The translations under genes were made by a program, and so were the position numbers. Of a DNA stretch of 64,000 nt, positions 25,938-35,503 are shown piece by piece. The stretch comes from Lentisphaera marina. Its GTDB lineage: Bacteria > Verrucomicrobiota > Lentisphaeria > Lentisphaerales > Lentisphaeraceae. Under the pieces are notes generated by a model that searched no databases, was not told where the DNA came from, and saw only the letters and a program-made list of their open reading frames with translations. The DNA lies in assembly GCF_028745505.1 (NCBI RefSeq), contig NZ_JAQZZL010000001.1, positions 248,001 to 312,000 of the forward strand, read 5' to 3'. Every line of letters begins with the position of its first letter. The first letter of the stretch is position 1.

Positions 25938-28900
25938 ATGAAAACCATCATCATGCTGACTTTATGTCTAGCACTCGCGTCGCTCGGCAATTCATCACCG
26001 AGAAAATACGAACTCTGGGAAGTAAAACCCGCGCCCAATAATGGCAGGACGAAATGGGAAGAAACAAAAAAGAGCAGACGACCCAATTCCTATGATAAAG
26101 ATTGGGAACGTTGGTCTTATCCGATCGGCAATGGCTACACAGGGGCTAATCTTTTTGGGCGGACGGATACCGAGCGTATTCAGATCACTGACAAAACCCT
26201 TCATAACAGAGGTAAATATAACAAGGGTGGACTGACTAGTTTCGCGGAAATACTGCTAAATTTCAGACATCATAAATTTACGGATTATCGTCGCTCACTC
26301 AATTTAAACGAGGCCATTGCCCATGTGACTTATTCACATCGTAATGTGACCTACAAGCGCGAGTATTTCGCCTCATACCCAGATAATATTGTCGTGATTC
26401 GTCTTACAGCTGACAAAAAAGCTTCGCTTTCATTTGATCTTCGTCCTGAAATCCCTTATTTGGAAAAAAAAGAGCGAACTGGCAAAGTTTCTGTAGATAA
26501 TAACCTTCTGACCCTCAAGGGAAGCATCCCTTTATTCAGCTGTAATTTTGAAGGCCAGATTAAGGTTTTAAATGAAGGTGGCACTATATCGCAACATCCA
26601 ACTCAAGGCATGATTAAAGTCAAGAATGCGGATGCAGTCACACTTCTTATTGCCACTGGCACCAATTACCGCCTCCATGAAAACACCTTCCGCAATGCGC
26701 CCGCAAAAAAACTTAACCCTAAAGAATCCCCTCATGAAGCTGTTTCTGCCCGCATGCAATCAGCTGAAAAACTGGGCTATGACCAACTCAAAGCCAGACA
26801 CCTTGAAGATTACCAAAATTTATTTGGCCGCGTTGCAGTCAATCTTAATTCAAAGCCTTCAATAGATCCCACTCACCTACTTTTGGAAAAATATAAAGCT
26901 GGCAAAACAAACACCTGGCTAGAGGAACTGATGTTTCAATATGGTCGCTACCTACTCATTTCTAGCTCGCGCGAAAAGAGTCTGCCCGCTAACCTACAAG
27001 GCGCTTGGAGTCAGGATTATTTCACACCCTGGTCAGGCGGTTTTTGGCACAACATCAATGTGCAGATGAATTACTGGGGCTCCATGAGTACTAATCTTGC
27101 CGAGTGCTTTCAATCCTATACTAATTTTTACAAAGCCTACCTTCCCATTGCTCGTGAACATGCTACAGACTATGTCCGCAAATATAATCCCACTAAGGTA
27201 GTAGAAGGTGGTGATAATGGTTGGATCATTGGTACTGGTGCTAACGCCTATCTCATCCCAAGTGCTGGTGGCCATTCGGGTCCAGGCACGGGAGGTTTTA
27301 CGGCTAAACTGCTCATGGATTATTATTTATTCACTAAAGATAAAAAATATCTCGAAGAAGTCGCCTACCCAGCGATGTTATCCTTGAGTAAATTTTACTC
27401 AAAAGTCTTGGTTCCCCATGAGGACAAACTTTTAGTCGAACCATCCGCCTCACCAGAACAGCTTGCCAAGCCTGAGCAAGTGAAAAACATGCCGGGAACA
27501 CTCAAGGGAGGTAAATATTACGTCACAGCGGGTTGTACCTTTGACCAAGGTTTCGTTTGGGAAAGCTATTCCGATACACTCAAACTAGCTGATGCCTTAG
27601 AGAATACGGATCCTTTCCTCGATACGATTCGTACTCAAATCGACAAGCTCGATCCGATTTTAATTGGTGCCGATGGTCAGATCAAAGAATACCGCGAAGA
27701 AAATCATTACAGTGATATCGGTGATAAAAGACACCGTCATATCTCTCATCTCTGTCCCCTCTTCCCCGGAACGCTGATCAATACTAAGCCCGACTGGATG
27801 CTGGCATCAATCAAAACCCTCGATCTCCGCGGCGATAAAACCACTGGTTGGGCATTGGCTCACCGCATGAATTGTCGCGCTCGACTTGGTGAAGGCGAGA
27901 AAGCCTATGAAGTTTATAAGCGTTTTATACGTGAACGCACCGTGCAGAATCTCTGGACCCTGCACCCACCCTTTCAAATTGACGGTAGCCTCGGCACCAT
28001 GGCAGGCGTAGCAGAAATGCTTCTACAGAGTCACAATGATTCTATCTCCGTCCTGCCTGCCTTGCCAAAAGCCTGGAAAAACGGGCATTTTGATGGCCTA
28101 GTCGCACGAGGAAATTTTGTGGTCTCCGCAAAATGGCAAGAGGGCAAGGCCAATTTAATTTCTATCCAGTCACGCAGTGGTGGTCAATGCCGCGTCAACT
28201 ATCCTGGAATCGCAAGTGCCACTATTACAGACAGCAATGGAAATACAGTAGAAGTCACGGGTGACGAAAAAGATCAGATTCACTTTTCTTCCACACTCGG
28301 AGAAATTTACCATGTTAAATTTGATCAAGAACTGCAGGCCAATACCAATCAGATCAAATTATTTGTCAGCCCTCAAGGTAATGATACTTCCGCAGGTACA
28401 AGTAAAGAAAAGCCTTTGGCATCACTCGCCCAAGCTCGTAAGCTCGCTCGCAGCTATGCAGGAAAACAAGCCGTCAGCATACAGGTCGCCGACGGGGTTT
28501 ACTACTTGCCCGAAACTTTAAGCTTCTCACCCGAAGACTCAGGAACGGCTGAATTCCCCATTGTTTACCATGCCGAAAATGAAGGCGGTGCAGTTCTGAG
28601 TGGTGGCTCTAGACTCGAACTTGAATGGAGCGCTCACAAAAACGGCATCGTCAAAGCACAAACTCCGCAAGACTTAGAAATTGACCAAGTCTTTATCAAC
28701 GGAAGTGCCCAGCGCATGGCGCGTTACCCGAATTACGACCCAAAAAAGAAAACCGATGCTTATCAAGGCTTTTCCGCCGATGCTTTTTCTAAAGATCGCG
28801 CGGCCAAGTGGGCCGATCCAGTAGGTGGCTATATTCACGCCATGCATGTTCACCGCTGGGGTGGCTATCACTACCGCATTACGGGAAAAGACCCTAAGGG

Positions 28901-31199
28901 TGAAGTGACTTATGAAGGCGGCTGGCAGAACAACCGTCAAATGGGCATGCACAAAGACTTCCGTATGGTAGAGAATATTTTCGAGGAACTCGATGCCCCA
29001 GGCGAATGGTTCCACAATGCCAAGACCTCTACCCTCTACTACATGCCCGCACCCGGCATAGATTTAACAAAAGCTAAGCTCGAGGTCGTGCGTCTCCGTC
29101 ACCTCATAGAATTCAAAGGAACACAACAATCTCCTGTGAAGCACATCTCTCTCCAAGGCTTTACGCTGCGCCACACCGCAAGAACTTTTATGGAGTGCAA
29201 AGAGCCTCTATTGCGCTCGGACTGGGCAATCTACCGCGGTGGCGCCTTTTTACTGACGGGAACAGAGGATATCAATATTCTTGATTGCGAATTCGACCAA
29301 GTCGGCGGCAATGCCATTTTTGTGAATAACTACAATCGTCGTGTTCAGGTTAAAGGTTGCCATATTCACGATGCAGGTGCTAGTGGCGTCTGTTTTGTTG
29401 GCGATCCAAAAGCCGTGCGCAATCCACTTTTTGAATACAAACAGGTCACTTCATTCGAAAAAATCGACCAAACTCCAGGACCAAAAAGCGATGATTACCC
29501 AGCCGACTCAATCGTCGAAGATTGCCTCATCCACGGTATTGGCAGAGTTGAAAAGCAACCCGCTGGGGTTCAAATTTCCATGGCTCAGGGCATCACTGTT
29601 CGTGACGTCTCCATTTACGACTGTGCACGTTCAGGCATTAATATAAGCGAAGGAACTTGGGGTGGCCATTTAATCGAGGGCTGTGACGTCTTTGATACCG
29701 TCTTAGAGACTCATGACCATGGCTCATTCAACTCCTGGGGACGCGATCGCTTCTGGCACCTCAAAAATGCACCCGCAGACAAGCTTCCCGAATTAGCCTT
29801 ACTCGATGCAGTAAAAACGAGCACCATCCGCAATAGTCGCTGGCGCTGCGACCACGGATGGGATATTGACCTCGATGATGGCTCAAGCAACTACGACATC
29901 TATAATAACTTGCTACTCGCCAGTGGCCTCAAATTGCGTGAGGGTTTCCGTCGCCACGCTTGGAATAATATCATGGTGAATAATGGTCTACACCCCCACG
30001 TTTGGTATCTTGGCAATGGGGACGAAGTTCACGGTAATATCCTCATGAGTCGACATCGCCCGGCACGGATGAAACGCCCCAATGCCGATGCTGCACGCGT
30101 TGATAAAAATTTCTTTTATGTTGCCAATGAAGCTCCAGTTAAAGCGACTTCAAAAACTTTAGGCTGGGACAAAAACTCGATCTTCGGCAACGCACAATTT
30201 ACTGACCCAAGCAAGGGTGATTTTTCTGTCAAAGACAATTCGCCCGCTCTGAAAATTGGCTTCAAAAACTTCCCCATGGACCAATTCGGGGTTAAGAAAC
30301 CTTCGCTCAAAAAGATCGCTCGTACGCCAAATTTACCTACTGTAAAAACTCAATCCGAGCCACAACCTCAGAAACGGACCCCCTTAGCGGACAGCTCTCA
30401 AATTATATGGTTCGGTGCAAGTATCCAAACCTTAGCAGGCGAAGAATTCTCCGCCTATGGCGTCAGTAAAGATGATGGTGGTGTGGTTTTAGTTGAGGTA
30501 TCCACAAATTCCGAGGCGGCTCGTCATGGCTTCGAAGAAGGTGATGTGATTCAGCAAATCAATGGCAAAGCTATTCGCACAAGTGAAGACCTGATTCAAA
30601 CTTATACTACAGCTGGAAAAAAAGCCCTCAAGATCAAATTGGTTCGCGCTCAGCAAGCGAAGGAAATCCTCATTGAAAAACATAGCTGGATCCAGATTGA
30701 GAACGCAGAGTCGCAAGCTGACTTTAAGCAAATACCTTTGGCCGCAGCCCAGAGTTTTCCTATCACGAGTAATAGTAAAACCGATAATGACCCCTTAAAA
30801 TCTTTAGTAGATGGAAAATTAGCGAAAAGCTATGGCCCCGTTTTTGCCAATGGAGTCAAGAGTGGTGCCTACAGAGTTGATTTGGGAAGTAATAAAACGA
30901 TTTCGGCTATTAACACATGGTCATATCATCTTGGTCCACGTGGTGAACAAAAACTTACTCTCTATGGCAGTGCGGCAAAAAAAGCACCAGGCTGGGACTC
31001 TAATCAGTGGACGGCTATCGGCAGTATCGATACCAGAGGACAAAAAAAGCGTGACTTTACCGCCGTTTCTCTACGCGCTACTGAAGGTAAATCACTCGGT
31101 GAATTCCGCTGGATCATGTGGAAGGTCGCTCCCGTTAGCTCCCGCAAAGAAAACACCGCCTTTCAGGAACTTCAGCTTGAATTCATGGGCAACAATTAA
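25938..31199 (+). CDS. Giant secreted enzyme: GH95 fucosidase + GH141-like beta-helix + PDZ + discoidin-like domain
   Basis: 1753 residues with a signal peptide (1-19). Residues 20-790 are GH95: ERWSYPIGNGYTGANLFG near the start, NINVQMNYW (Asn372, Asn374), VEPSASPEQ (Glu501) and FQIDGSLG (Asp682). These are in the order of the catalytic Asn/Asn/Glu/Asp set known for the GH95 1,2-alpha-L-fucosidase. From about 808 to 1470 is a right-handed beta-helix beginning LFVSPQGNDTSAGTSKEKP, with an architecture like GH141, a family with fucosidase members. A PDZ domain (about 1488-1578, VSTNSEAARHGFEEGDVI) and an F5/8C-like domain (about 1600-1753) follow. There is no internal stop or frameshift. The GH141 label is by pattern and less certain than GH95. 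Confidence 0.88.
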   Translation: MKTIIMLTLCLALASLGNSSPRKYELWEVKPAPNNGRTKWEETKKSRRPNSYDKDWERWSYPIGNGYTGANLFGRTDTERIQITDKTLHNRGKYNKGGLTSFAEILLNFRHHKFTDYRRSLNLNEAIAHVTYSHRNVTYKREYFASYPDNIVVIRLTADKKASLSFDLRPEIPYLEKKERTGKVSVDNNLLTLKGSIPLFSCNFEGQIKVLNEGGTISQHPTQGMIKVKNADAVTLLIATGTNYRLHENTFRNAPAKKLNPKESPHEAVSARMQSAEKLGYDQLKARHLEDYQNLFGRVAVNLNSKPSIDPTHLLLEKYKAGKTNTWLEELMFQYGRYLLISSSREKSLPANLQGAWSQDYFTPWSGGFWHNINVQMNYWGSMSTNLAECFQSYTNFYKAYLPIAREHATDYVRKYNPTKVVEGGDNGWIIGTGANAYLIPSAGGHSGPGTGGFTAKLLMDYYLFTKDKKYLEEVAYPAMLSLSKFYSKVLVPHEDKLLVEPSASPEQLAKPEQVKNMPGTLKGGKYYVTAGCTFDQGFVWESYSDTLKLADALENTDPFLDTIRTQIDKLDPILIGADGQIKEYREENHYSDIGDKRHRHISHLCPLFPGTLINTKPDWMLASIKTLDLRGDKTTGWALAHRMNCRARLGEGEKAYEVYKRFIRERTVQNLWTLHPPFQIDGSLGTMAGVAEMLLQSHNDSISVLPALPKAWKNGHFDGLVARGNFVVSAKWQEGKANLISIQSRSGGQCRVNYPGIASATITDSNGNTVEVTGDEKDQIHFSSTLGEIYHVKFDQELQANTNQIKLFVSPQGNDTSAGTSKEKPLASLAQARKLARSYAGKQAVSIQVADGVYYLPETLSFSPEDSGTAEFPIVYHAENEGGAVLSGGSRLELEWSAHKNGIVKAQTPQDLEIDQVFINGSAQRMARYPNYDPKKKTDAYQGFSADAFSKDRAAKWADPVGGYIHAMHVHRWGGYHYRITGKDPKGEVTYEGGWQNNRQMGMHKDFRMVENIFEELDAPGEWFHNAKTSTLYYMPAPGIDLTKAKLEVVRLRHLIEFKGTQQSPVKHISLQGFTLRHTARTFMECKEPLLRSDWAIYRGGAFLLTGTEDINILDCEFDQVGGNAIFVNNYNRRVQVKGCHIHDAGASGVCFVGDPKAVRNPLFEYKQVTSFEKIDQTPGPKSDDYPADSIVEDCLIHGIGRVEKQPAGVQISMAQGITVRDVSIYDCARSGINISEGTWGGHLIEGCDVFDTVLETHDHGSFNSWGRDRFWHLKNAPADKLPELALLDAVKTSTIRNSRWRCDHGWDIDLDDGSSNYDIYNNLLLASGLKLREGFRRHAWNNIMVNNGLHPHVWYLGNGDEVHGNILMSRHRPARMKRPNADAARVDKNFFYVANEAPVKATSKTLGWDKNSIFGNAQFTDPSKGDFSVKDNSPALKIGFKNFPMDQFGVKKPSLKKIARTPNLPTVKTQSEPQPQKRTPLADSSQIIWFGASIQTLAGEEFSAYGVSKDDGGVVLVEVSTNSEAARHGFEEGDVIQQINGKAIRTSEDLIQTYTTAGKKALKIKLVRAQQAKEILIEKHSWIQIENAESQADFKQIPLAAAQSFPITSNSKTDNDPLKSLVDGKLAKSYGPVFANGVKSGAYRVDLGSNKTISAINTWSYHLGPRGEQKLTLYGSAAKKAPGWDSNQWTAIGSIDTRGQKKRDFTAVSLRATEGKSLGEFRWIMWKVAPVSSRKENTAFQELQLEFMGNN

Positions 31200-31229
31200 G
31201 ATTCTAATCAAACAAATTAGCTTAAGGCA

Positions 31230-31250
31230 CGGACTCATCTAATGAGTCCG
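31230..31250. terminator. Hairpin after the giant glycosidase gene
   Basis: CGGACTCAT and ATGAGTCCG form a perfect 9-bp stem with a 3-base loop, 30 bases after the stop codon. There is no T-run, so a terminator or mRNA-end stabiliser is inferred. Confidence 0.45.
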
Positions 31251-31264
31251 AGAACATTATGAAC

Positions 31265-31290
31265 TATCCTGTGGCGTAAGCCACAGGATA
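31265..31290. terminator. Second hairpin, 11-bp perfect stem
   Basis: TATCCTGTGGC and GCCACAGGATA pair perfectly around the loop GTAA. It directly follows the first hairpin. Two successive stems suggest a strong transcript end, though no T-run follows. Confidence 0.45.
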
Positions 31291-31631
31291 TTCGTGAAAA
31301 TGTTAATAAGGGCTCACTTGTGAGTCCAGCATTAAAGTGTCGAACCCAAAATTGGGCCCTTTCTGATTGCTAGGGAGATGGTACATGTACCTCACGGTAG
31401 CATCTTATACTCTATCGCTGCGATGCACCTAAGTCTGAAACTCCGCAATCTAACGCTTAGTCGCAGGGCTAATGAAGCGAAGTCAGTGCTCAAACCTTCG
31501 GAGAGGGTGACTATGATTAAAATATCCTAGATCAGAAAGATATGATAAATTTCATTCTCGATAAGGATGAATGAATTGTCCCCCCCCTCTTCAATGATAT
31601 TAATTTGGTGGCTAGAAGTTTTAAAAGCAGC
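31291..31631. other. Gene-poor spacer between giant glycosidase and pilin
   Basis: No intact reading frame is supported. A weaker stem (GGCTCAC/GTGAGTCC, about 31312-31326) follows the two hairpins. Near 31407-31443 the plus strand reads ILYRCDAPKSET, which recalls the LYRCPAD motif of the pilins and may be a decayed piece of one, but it is too short to be sure. Confidence 0.3.
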
Positions 31632-32435
31632 TTATTTGTACACATCCCACATACTGCCATTAGATCTCCAAGCAGTCGCACCATAGGGAATAAGAGTCGA
31701 ATAAAAATCCATACCCTGAACATGCCCGTCGACAAAAAGATAGTTCACCTCATAGAAACCGTGCATCATGCCATCGCTTTGTAGTGTTTCCCACTTTTCA
31801 AGATCTGTTGCTCTAACGATATTATCGACATTTCTGCCCATTCGGGTAGTATTACTTGAACGGTTATAGTCAAAAAGCATTATTGATTCAGCAGGCACCG
31901 TTACATTACTAAGTTTTGCAGCATAACCAGAATTATTCATAATTCCTTGTCCACTAAACCATTGTGTCTCGGGCTCAGGTGCTTTAAACTGGGAGATAGC
32001 ATAAGACATTTCTACATAAGTAGCAGTAGCAGTTTCCTCATAAAGTGGGCACCTATAAACTTGAGCATAGCTGTCCCCAAAATCACTTTTAGGGAGGTTG
32101 TTCGGAGTTTTTTGCGCGTCTGTTAATGTCGGGCGACCATCGTAGCCAGAAAGTTGGTCGTCCCATGACACATGAGCGCTAGGTGAGGGCACATAGCCAT
32201 CATTATCATCCGTAAACATGACTAGGGCATAATTTATTTGCTTTTGATTACTCGTGCATACGGCAATCCTGGCTTTTTTCCGCGACTTACTGAGTGTAGG
32301 CATAAGTAATGAAGCCAAAATGCCAATAATGGCCACGACAACCAGTAATTCAATTAAGGTGAAAGATTTATTGCAGTTCTGTCTTATTCTCTTTTCACAA
32401 GCGACATTTCTCATCATAAGCTCCAAGTAGTTCAT
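31632..32435 (-). CDS. Prepilin-like protein, H-X9-DG family
   Basis: 267 residues as drawn; starts at 32417 or 32414 would shorten the leader. [21 protein letters not shown] is the prepilin signature. Unusually, the following helix reads MPTLSKSRKKARIAV where the others have LGKAREKS. Mid-protein YRCPLYEET, C-terminal NYLFVDGHVQGMDF and tail GSMWDVYK. The His before DG is at a spacing unlike the strict X9 form. Upstream lies a TACTGTA pair with 21-base period (32473-32500), shared with the pilin at 3307, so these two minus-strand genes probably share regulation. Confidence 0.9.
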   Translation of the reverse strand: MNYLELMMRNVACEKRIRQNCNKSFTLIELLVVVAIIGILASLLMPTLSKSRKKARIAVCTSNQKQINYALVMFTDDNDGYVPSPSAHVSWDDQLSGYDGRPTLTDAQKTPNNLPKSDFGDSYAQVYRCPLYEETATATYVEMSYAISQFKAPEPETQWFSGQGIMNNSGYAAKLSNVTVPAESIMLFDYNRSSNTTRMGRNVDNIVRATDLEKWETLQSDGMMHGFYEVNYLFVDGHVQGMDFYSTLIPYGATAWRSNGSMWDVYK

Positions 32436-32472
32436 TCAATATAACTAATAAACCCATGTAAAATCAAGATGA

Positions 32473-32500
32473 TACTGTATAATTATTTTTATTTACTGTA
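32473..32500 (-). promoter_or_regulatory. Paired TACTGTA element upstream of pilin
   Basis: TACTGTA at 32473-32479 and 32494-32500, exactly 21 bases apart, about 40 bases before the pilin start. The same pair with the same period existed upstream of the pilin at 3307 before an IS split it. Conserved spacing of two helical turns suggests a dimeric regulator site. Function is inferred. Confidence 0.55.
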
Positions 32501-32643
32501 AAAAGATTATATATACTTTTTATTCCAAATTTTTTGCGAAATCGTGACAGGCATTAATGAATGCTCATACCTCGTATGTAGTCCACTCTTGGAGCCTGTG
32601 TAAAAAACAAATAATCATTTGAATCAAGCCTCTTCACCAATAT

Positions 32644-32808
32644 TCATTGGTGAAGGCAGGGGTAAAGCGTCCCTGCTTTCCACTGAAACTCCCCATTGGT
32701 GCGCTCATGAACTTCTTTGATAATTTCATAGCCATACATCTCTCTTTCATTGAGCAATCTCAATACAACGGGGACTGCAATACTTCTTAATAAATCACCT
32801 TCGAACAT
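32644..32808 (-). pseudogene. Truncated PadR-family regulator
   Basis: The frame encodes 54 residues and was found by reading the spacer. It begins MFEGDLLRSIAVPVVLRLL, continues GYEIIKEVHERT and ends GTLYPCLHQ before a stop. These are the first three helices of the PadR winged HTH, where intact members continue with a wing and a dimerisation helix (total about 100 residues or more). Downstream in another frame RGLIQMII resembles the expected next segment, so a small frameshift broke the gene. A strong AGGAG ribosome-binding site sits 7 bases before the ATG. It may be a pseudogene or yield a short DNA-binding fragment. Confidence 0.72.
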
Positions 32809-32836
32809 AATAAACTCCTTTTTATACTTTGTCTGT

Positions 32837-32876
32837 CTAGGTATTAAATTACATACCTAGCCTCACTAGGTGTCAA
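32837..32876 (-). promoter_or_regulatory. padR promoter with overlapping palindromic operator
   Basis: On the minus strand TTGACA (32871-32876) and TGTAAT (32848-32853) are 17 bases apart, a good sigma-70-type promoter. CTAGGTAT (32837-32844) and ATACCTAG (32853-32860) form a perfect 8-8-8 palindrome over the -10 box, the expected layout for PadR autorepression. The half-like CTAGGTG at 32867-32873 overlaps the -35 box. Confidence 0.65.
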
Positions 32877-33114
32877 GGGCTGTTTTGGTTTTTCTATAAA
32901 TCCATGTGTCAAAGGCAGCTTTGAAAACAATTTATCATTAAAGCTATATAATTAGGAATATCATAGCGTTAATATTGTCCTTAGATTATTTATTTCATGG
33001 ACAAGAAAACACTATATTAATCCGGGATATGAATCACTTAAAGCTAAGTAATACTCATAAAATGAACGCAAGAAAACTTTAAGATTTCAGCAAGCTTACA
33101 GATAAAAGGGAAAA

Positions 33115-34599
33115 ATGAAATACTTACTCATATTGTTATTATCTTTGACGAATTTAAATGCTAAAGAGGATGAAAAACCCAATATTGTTATCATCCTTCT
33201 AGATGACATGGGTTATTCCGACATCGGCTGTTTTGGCGGTGAAATAGAAACTCCAAATATTGATCAATTAGCTGCTACGGGAGTTCGATTTAATCAATTT
33301 TACAACACAGGTCGTTGCTGTCCCTCACGTGCTAGCCTCATGACTGGAATGTACTCACATCAAGTCGGCCTCCCTGGAATGATACCTCAAAATAATTTCA
33401 GTAATGATTGCACCACAATTGCGGAGGCTCTATCCTCCAATGGCTATCGTTGTATAATGAGTGGAAAATGGCATTTAGGTACTCGTAAAGGCGATAACCC
33501 TTGGGAAAGAGGTTTTGATAGGTTCTACGGCATTCCTAAGGGTGGAGGCGTTTATTTTTGGCCCAGCACTCTTGATCGTGATATCATTCGCTATGACAAA
33601 GAGCATGGCCCAATTGTTACAAAACCGAAAACAGGTTTTTATTCTACGGATGACTTTACCCATTATGCCATTGCCCAAATTGAAGAGGCCAAAGAAGATA
33701 ATGTGCCATTTTTTTTATATCTGCCTTATGTCGCGCCTCATTTTCCCCAACAGGCTAAAGAGCAAGATATTCAAAAGTATTTAGGACGATATAAAGCAGG
33801 ATGGGAAAAACTTCGCGAAGAGCGCTACCAACGACAAATTGAAATGGGAATCATCTCAGCTCAACATGAACTTAGTCCCTTTGATGGTGCCCCCTGGGAC
33901 AGCCTTTCATCAAAACAACAAACTGCCATGGATCGACAAATGGCGGTCTATGCGGCACAGATGGATAATCTCGATCAAAATGTTGGCAAAATATTAAATT
34001 GCCTAAGCAAGCAACAACTAGAAGACAATACGCTCGTCCTCTTCCTCTCTGACAATGGCGGTCAACTCAACGCTAATCTTGGCTTCGAAAAAAACAAAAA
34101 AGCTATATTTGGTAGTGCTCAATCATTTGGTGGCTACGCAAAAGGCTGGGCCAATATGAGCAATACTCCCTTTAGAAAATTTAAAATCACCGAACACGAA
34201 GGTGGCAACACCTCGCCTCTGATCGCCCGCTGGCCAGCTCGAATCAAAAACACCAAGGCAATCTGTCCTCAAGTTTCCCATATTATTGATATTATGCCCA
34301 CTTGTCTCGAAATTGCTGGTGTCAAAGAAGATAAGCTAGAAGGAAAAAGTATCCTCCCCTATTTAATTAACCCCGAAAAGGAACCCGAGTCACGTCAGCT
34401 TTTCTGGGAACATTTTGGCAATCGAGCCGTGCGTATTGGTGATTGGAAAATGGTTGCACTCAAGAAAAAAGCGTGGGAACTCTATAATATGAATGATGAT
34501 CGTACCGAACTTAGAAACCTCATAGAGACACATCCCGAACGAGCCAAAGAACTCCTTAAAGCTTATAAAAGCTGGGAAGCTCGCTGCAAAATGAAATAA
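33115..34599 (+). CDS. Secreted sulfatase with C-C-P-S-R signature
   Basis: 494 residues with a short signal peptide (1-16). LLDDMGYSDIG supplies the metal ligands (30-31). Signature C-C-P-S-R at 68-72; formylglycine is expected at Cys68. GKWHLGTRKG, LPYVAPHFPQ and LSDNGGQ follow. The family resemblance is to arylsulfatases acting on larger or aromatic-like substrates, and it is not close to the tandem pair at 8675/10152. It ends 15 bases before a convergent gene (34615). It has its own upstream region; no clear promoter was identified. Confidence 0.94.
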   Translation: MKYLLILLLSLTNLNAKEDEKPNIVIILLDDMGYSDIGCFGGEIETPNIDQLAATGVRFNQFYNTGRCCPSRASLMTGMYSHQVGLPGMIPQNNFSNDCTTIAEALSSNGYRCIMSGKWHLGTRKGDNPWERGFDRFYGIPKGGGVYFWPSTLDRDIIRYDKEHGPIVTKPKTGFYSTDDFTHYAIAQIEEAKEDNVPFFLYLPYVAPHFPQQAKEQDIQKYLGRYKAGWEKLREERYQRQIEMGIISAQHELSPFDGAPWDSLSSKQQTAMDRQMAVYAAQMDNLDQNVGKILNCLSKQQLEDNTLVLFLSDNGGQLNANLGFEKNKKAIFGSAQSFGGYAKGWANMSNTPFRKFKITEHEGGNTSPLIARWPARIKNTKAICPQVSHIIDIMPTCLEIAGVKEDKLEGKSILPYLINPEKEPESRQLFWEHFGNRAVRIGDWKMVALKKKAWELYNMNDDRTELRNLIETHPERAKELLKAYKSWEARCKMK

Positions 34600-34614
34600 G
34601 AAGTTTATTGGAAT

Positions 34615-35451
34615 TCATTTTCGAGGAATATGAGTCAGAGAAATAGACTTGTTTTTTATGATACCCCAGAGAAGAGGCGTTTTTGAGGAGCGATCCCAAG
34701 CAATGGCCTGCCCATAAAAACCAAGCTTATCTTCTGTCCTCACATAAGTTAATTGATTATTTTTATCGATGCTTAAGACATAAGCTCGATTATGATCATG
34801 TCCCGTGGTATAGAGTAATTTATCTTTTCCCCAAGAACCGCCAGAGCAACTCCACCTCCCCCACTGAGCAATTACTACTTTAGGGAAAAACCAAGACTCC
34901 ACTTCGACAAATTCATTTTTATCATAACGGTATTTCACTAACTTTGTACGATGATTATCCTTCCCATAAACCGCGTAACACATCCACCAAAAACCATCAG
35001 GACTACGATCTATCCAAGTTAAAGAACCATATTTTCTGGGCAGGCTAATGCTCCGCTCATGTACGAGTACTTTTCCCTTTACATCCCATATCTCCACCGT
35101 GCAGTCATTGGGATCCACCGCAAAACGCGAATGAGCGCAATAGAGTTTTCCTTCTATCACGGTTCCGCTATTCATGTGTTTGAAATGTTTAAACTTTTCA
35201 CCCCGAGCATGCCAAGTCGCCACCAGCTTATTGTTGAGCTTATTATGCTTAGTGATTTTTGTGTTGCTAATCGCGTAGAAGTAATGCTCATCCACTGCCA
35301 CACCCTGACTGGCTTTTATGGGGATCTTTTTTAAAACTTTATTGCTCTTGGAGCTCGGCAGATCATCACCCAAGAGGGGCGAACTGCAGATCATCATTAC
35401 AAGGAATGAATAGCTGATTAAAAGAACTCGTGTTTTAAAAAGTGGAATCAT
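34615..35451 (-). CDS. Secreted protein of unknown function, beta-propeller-like repeats
   Basis: 278 residues with a signal peptide (cleavage near LLGDD). I do not recognise a family with confidence. It contains repeated strand-like segments with aromatic/Asp content (GVAVDEHYFYAISNTKI, GTVIEGKLYCAHSRFA, GSLTWIDRSPDGFWWMCY, KDKLLYTTGHDHNRAYVL). This resembles a six-bladed YVTN/NHL-type propeller and could bind glycan or act as a lyase-type hydrolase. It is 52 bases downstream of an esterase gene on the same strand, probably in one transcript. Confidence 0.7.
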   Translation of the reverse strand: MIPLFKTRVLLISYSFLVMMICSSPLLGDDLPSSKSNKVLKKIPIKASQGVAVDEHYFYAISNTKITKHNKLNNKLVATWHARGEKFKHFKHMNSGTVIEGKLYCAHSRFAVDPNDCTVEIWDVKGKVLVHERSISLPRKYGSLTWIDRSPDGFWWMCYAVYGKDNHRTKLVKYRYDKNEFVEVESWFFPKVVIAQWGRWSCSGGSWGKDKLLYTTGHDHNRAYVLSIDKNNQLTYVRTEDKLGFYGQAIAWDRSSKTPLLWGIIKNKSISLTHIPRK

Positions 35452-35503
35452 CTAAGTCCTGGATTATTTCGAATTTAACTAGCTTGCTTAAAGATAAAGC
35501 AAA

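Noticed and set aside
31380-31510. Possible pilin remnant around ILYRCDAP
   Set aside because: Only one short motif agrees and stops interrupt the frame, so it is mentioned only in the spacer note.
32473-32500. LexA-like SOS box reading of the CTGTA words
   Set aside because: The copies are direct repeats, whereas a LexA site needs CTGT and ACAG in inverted order at fixed spacing.
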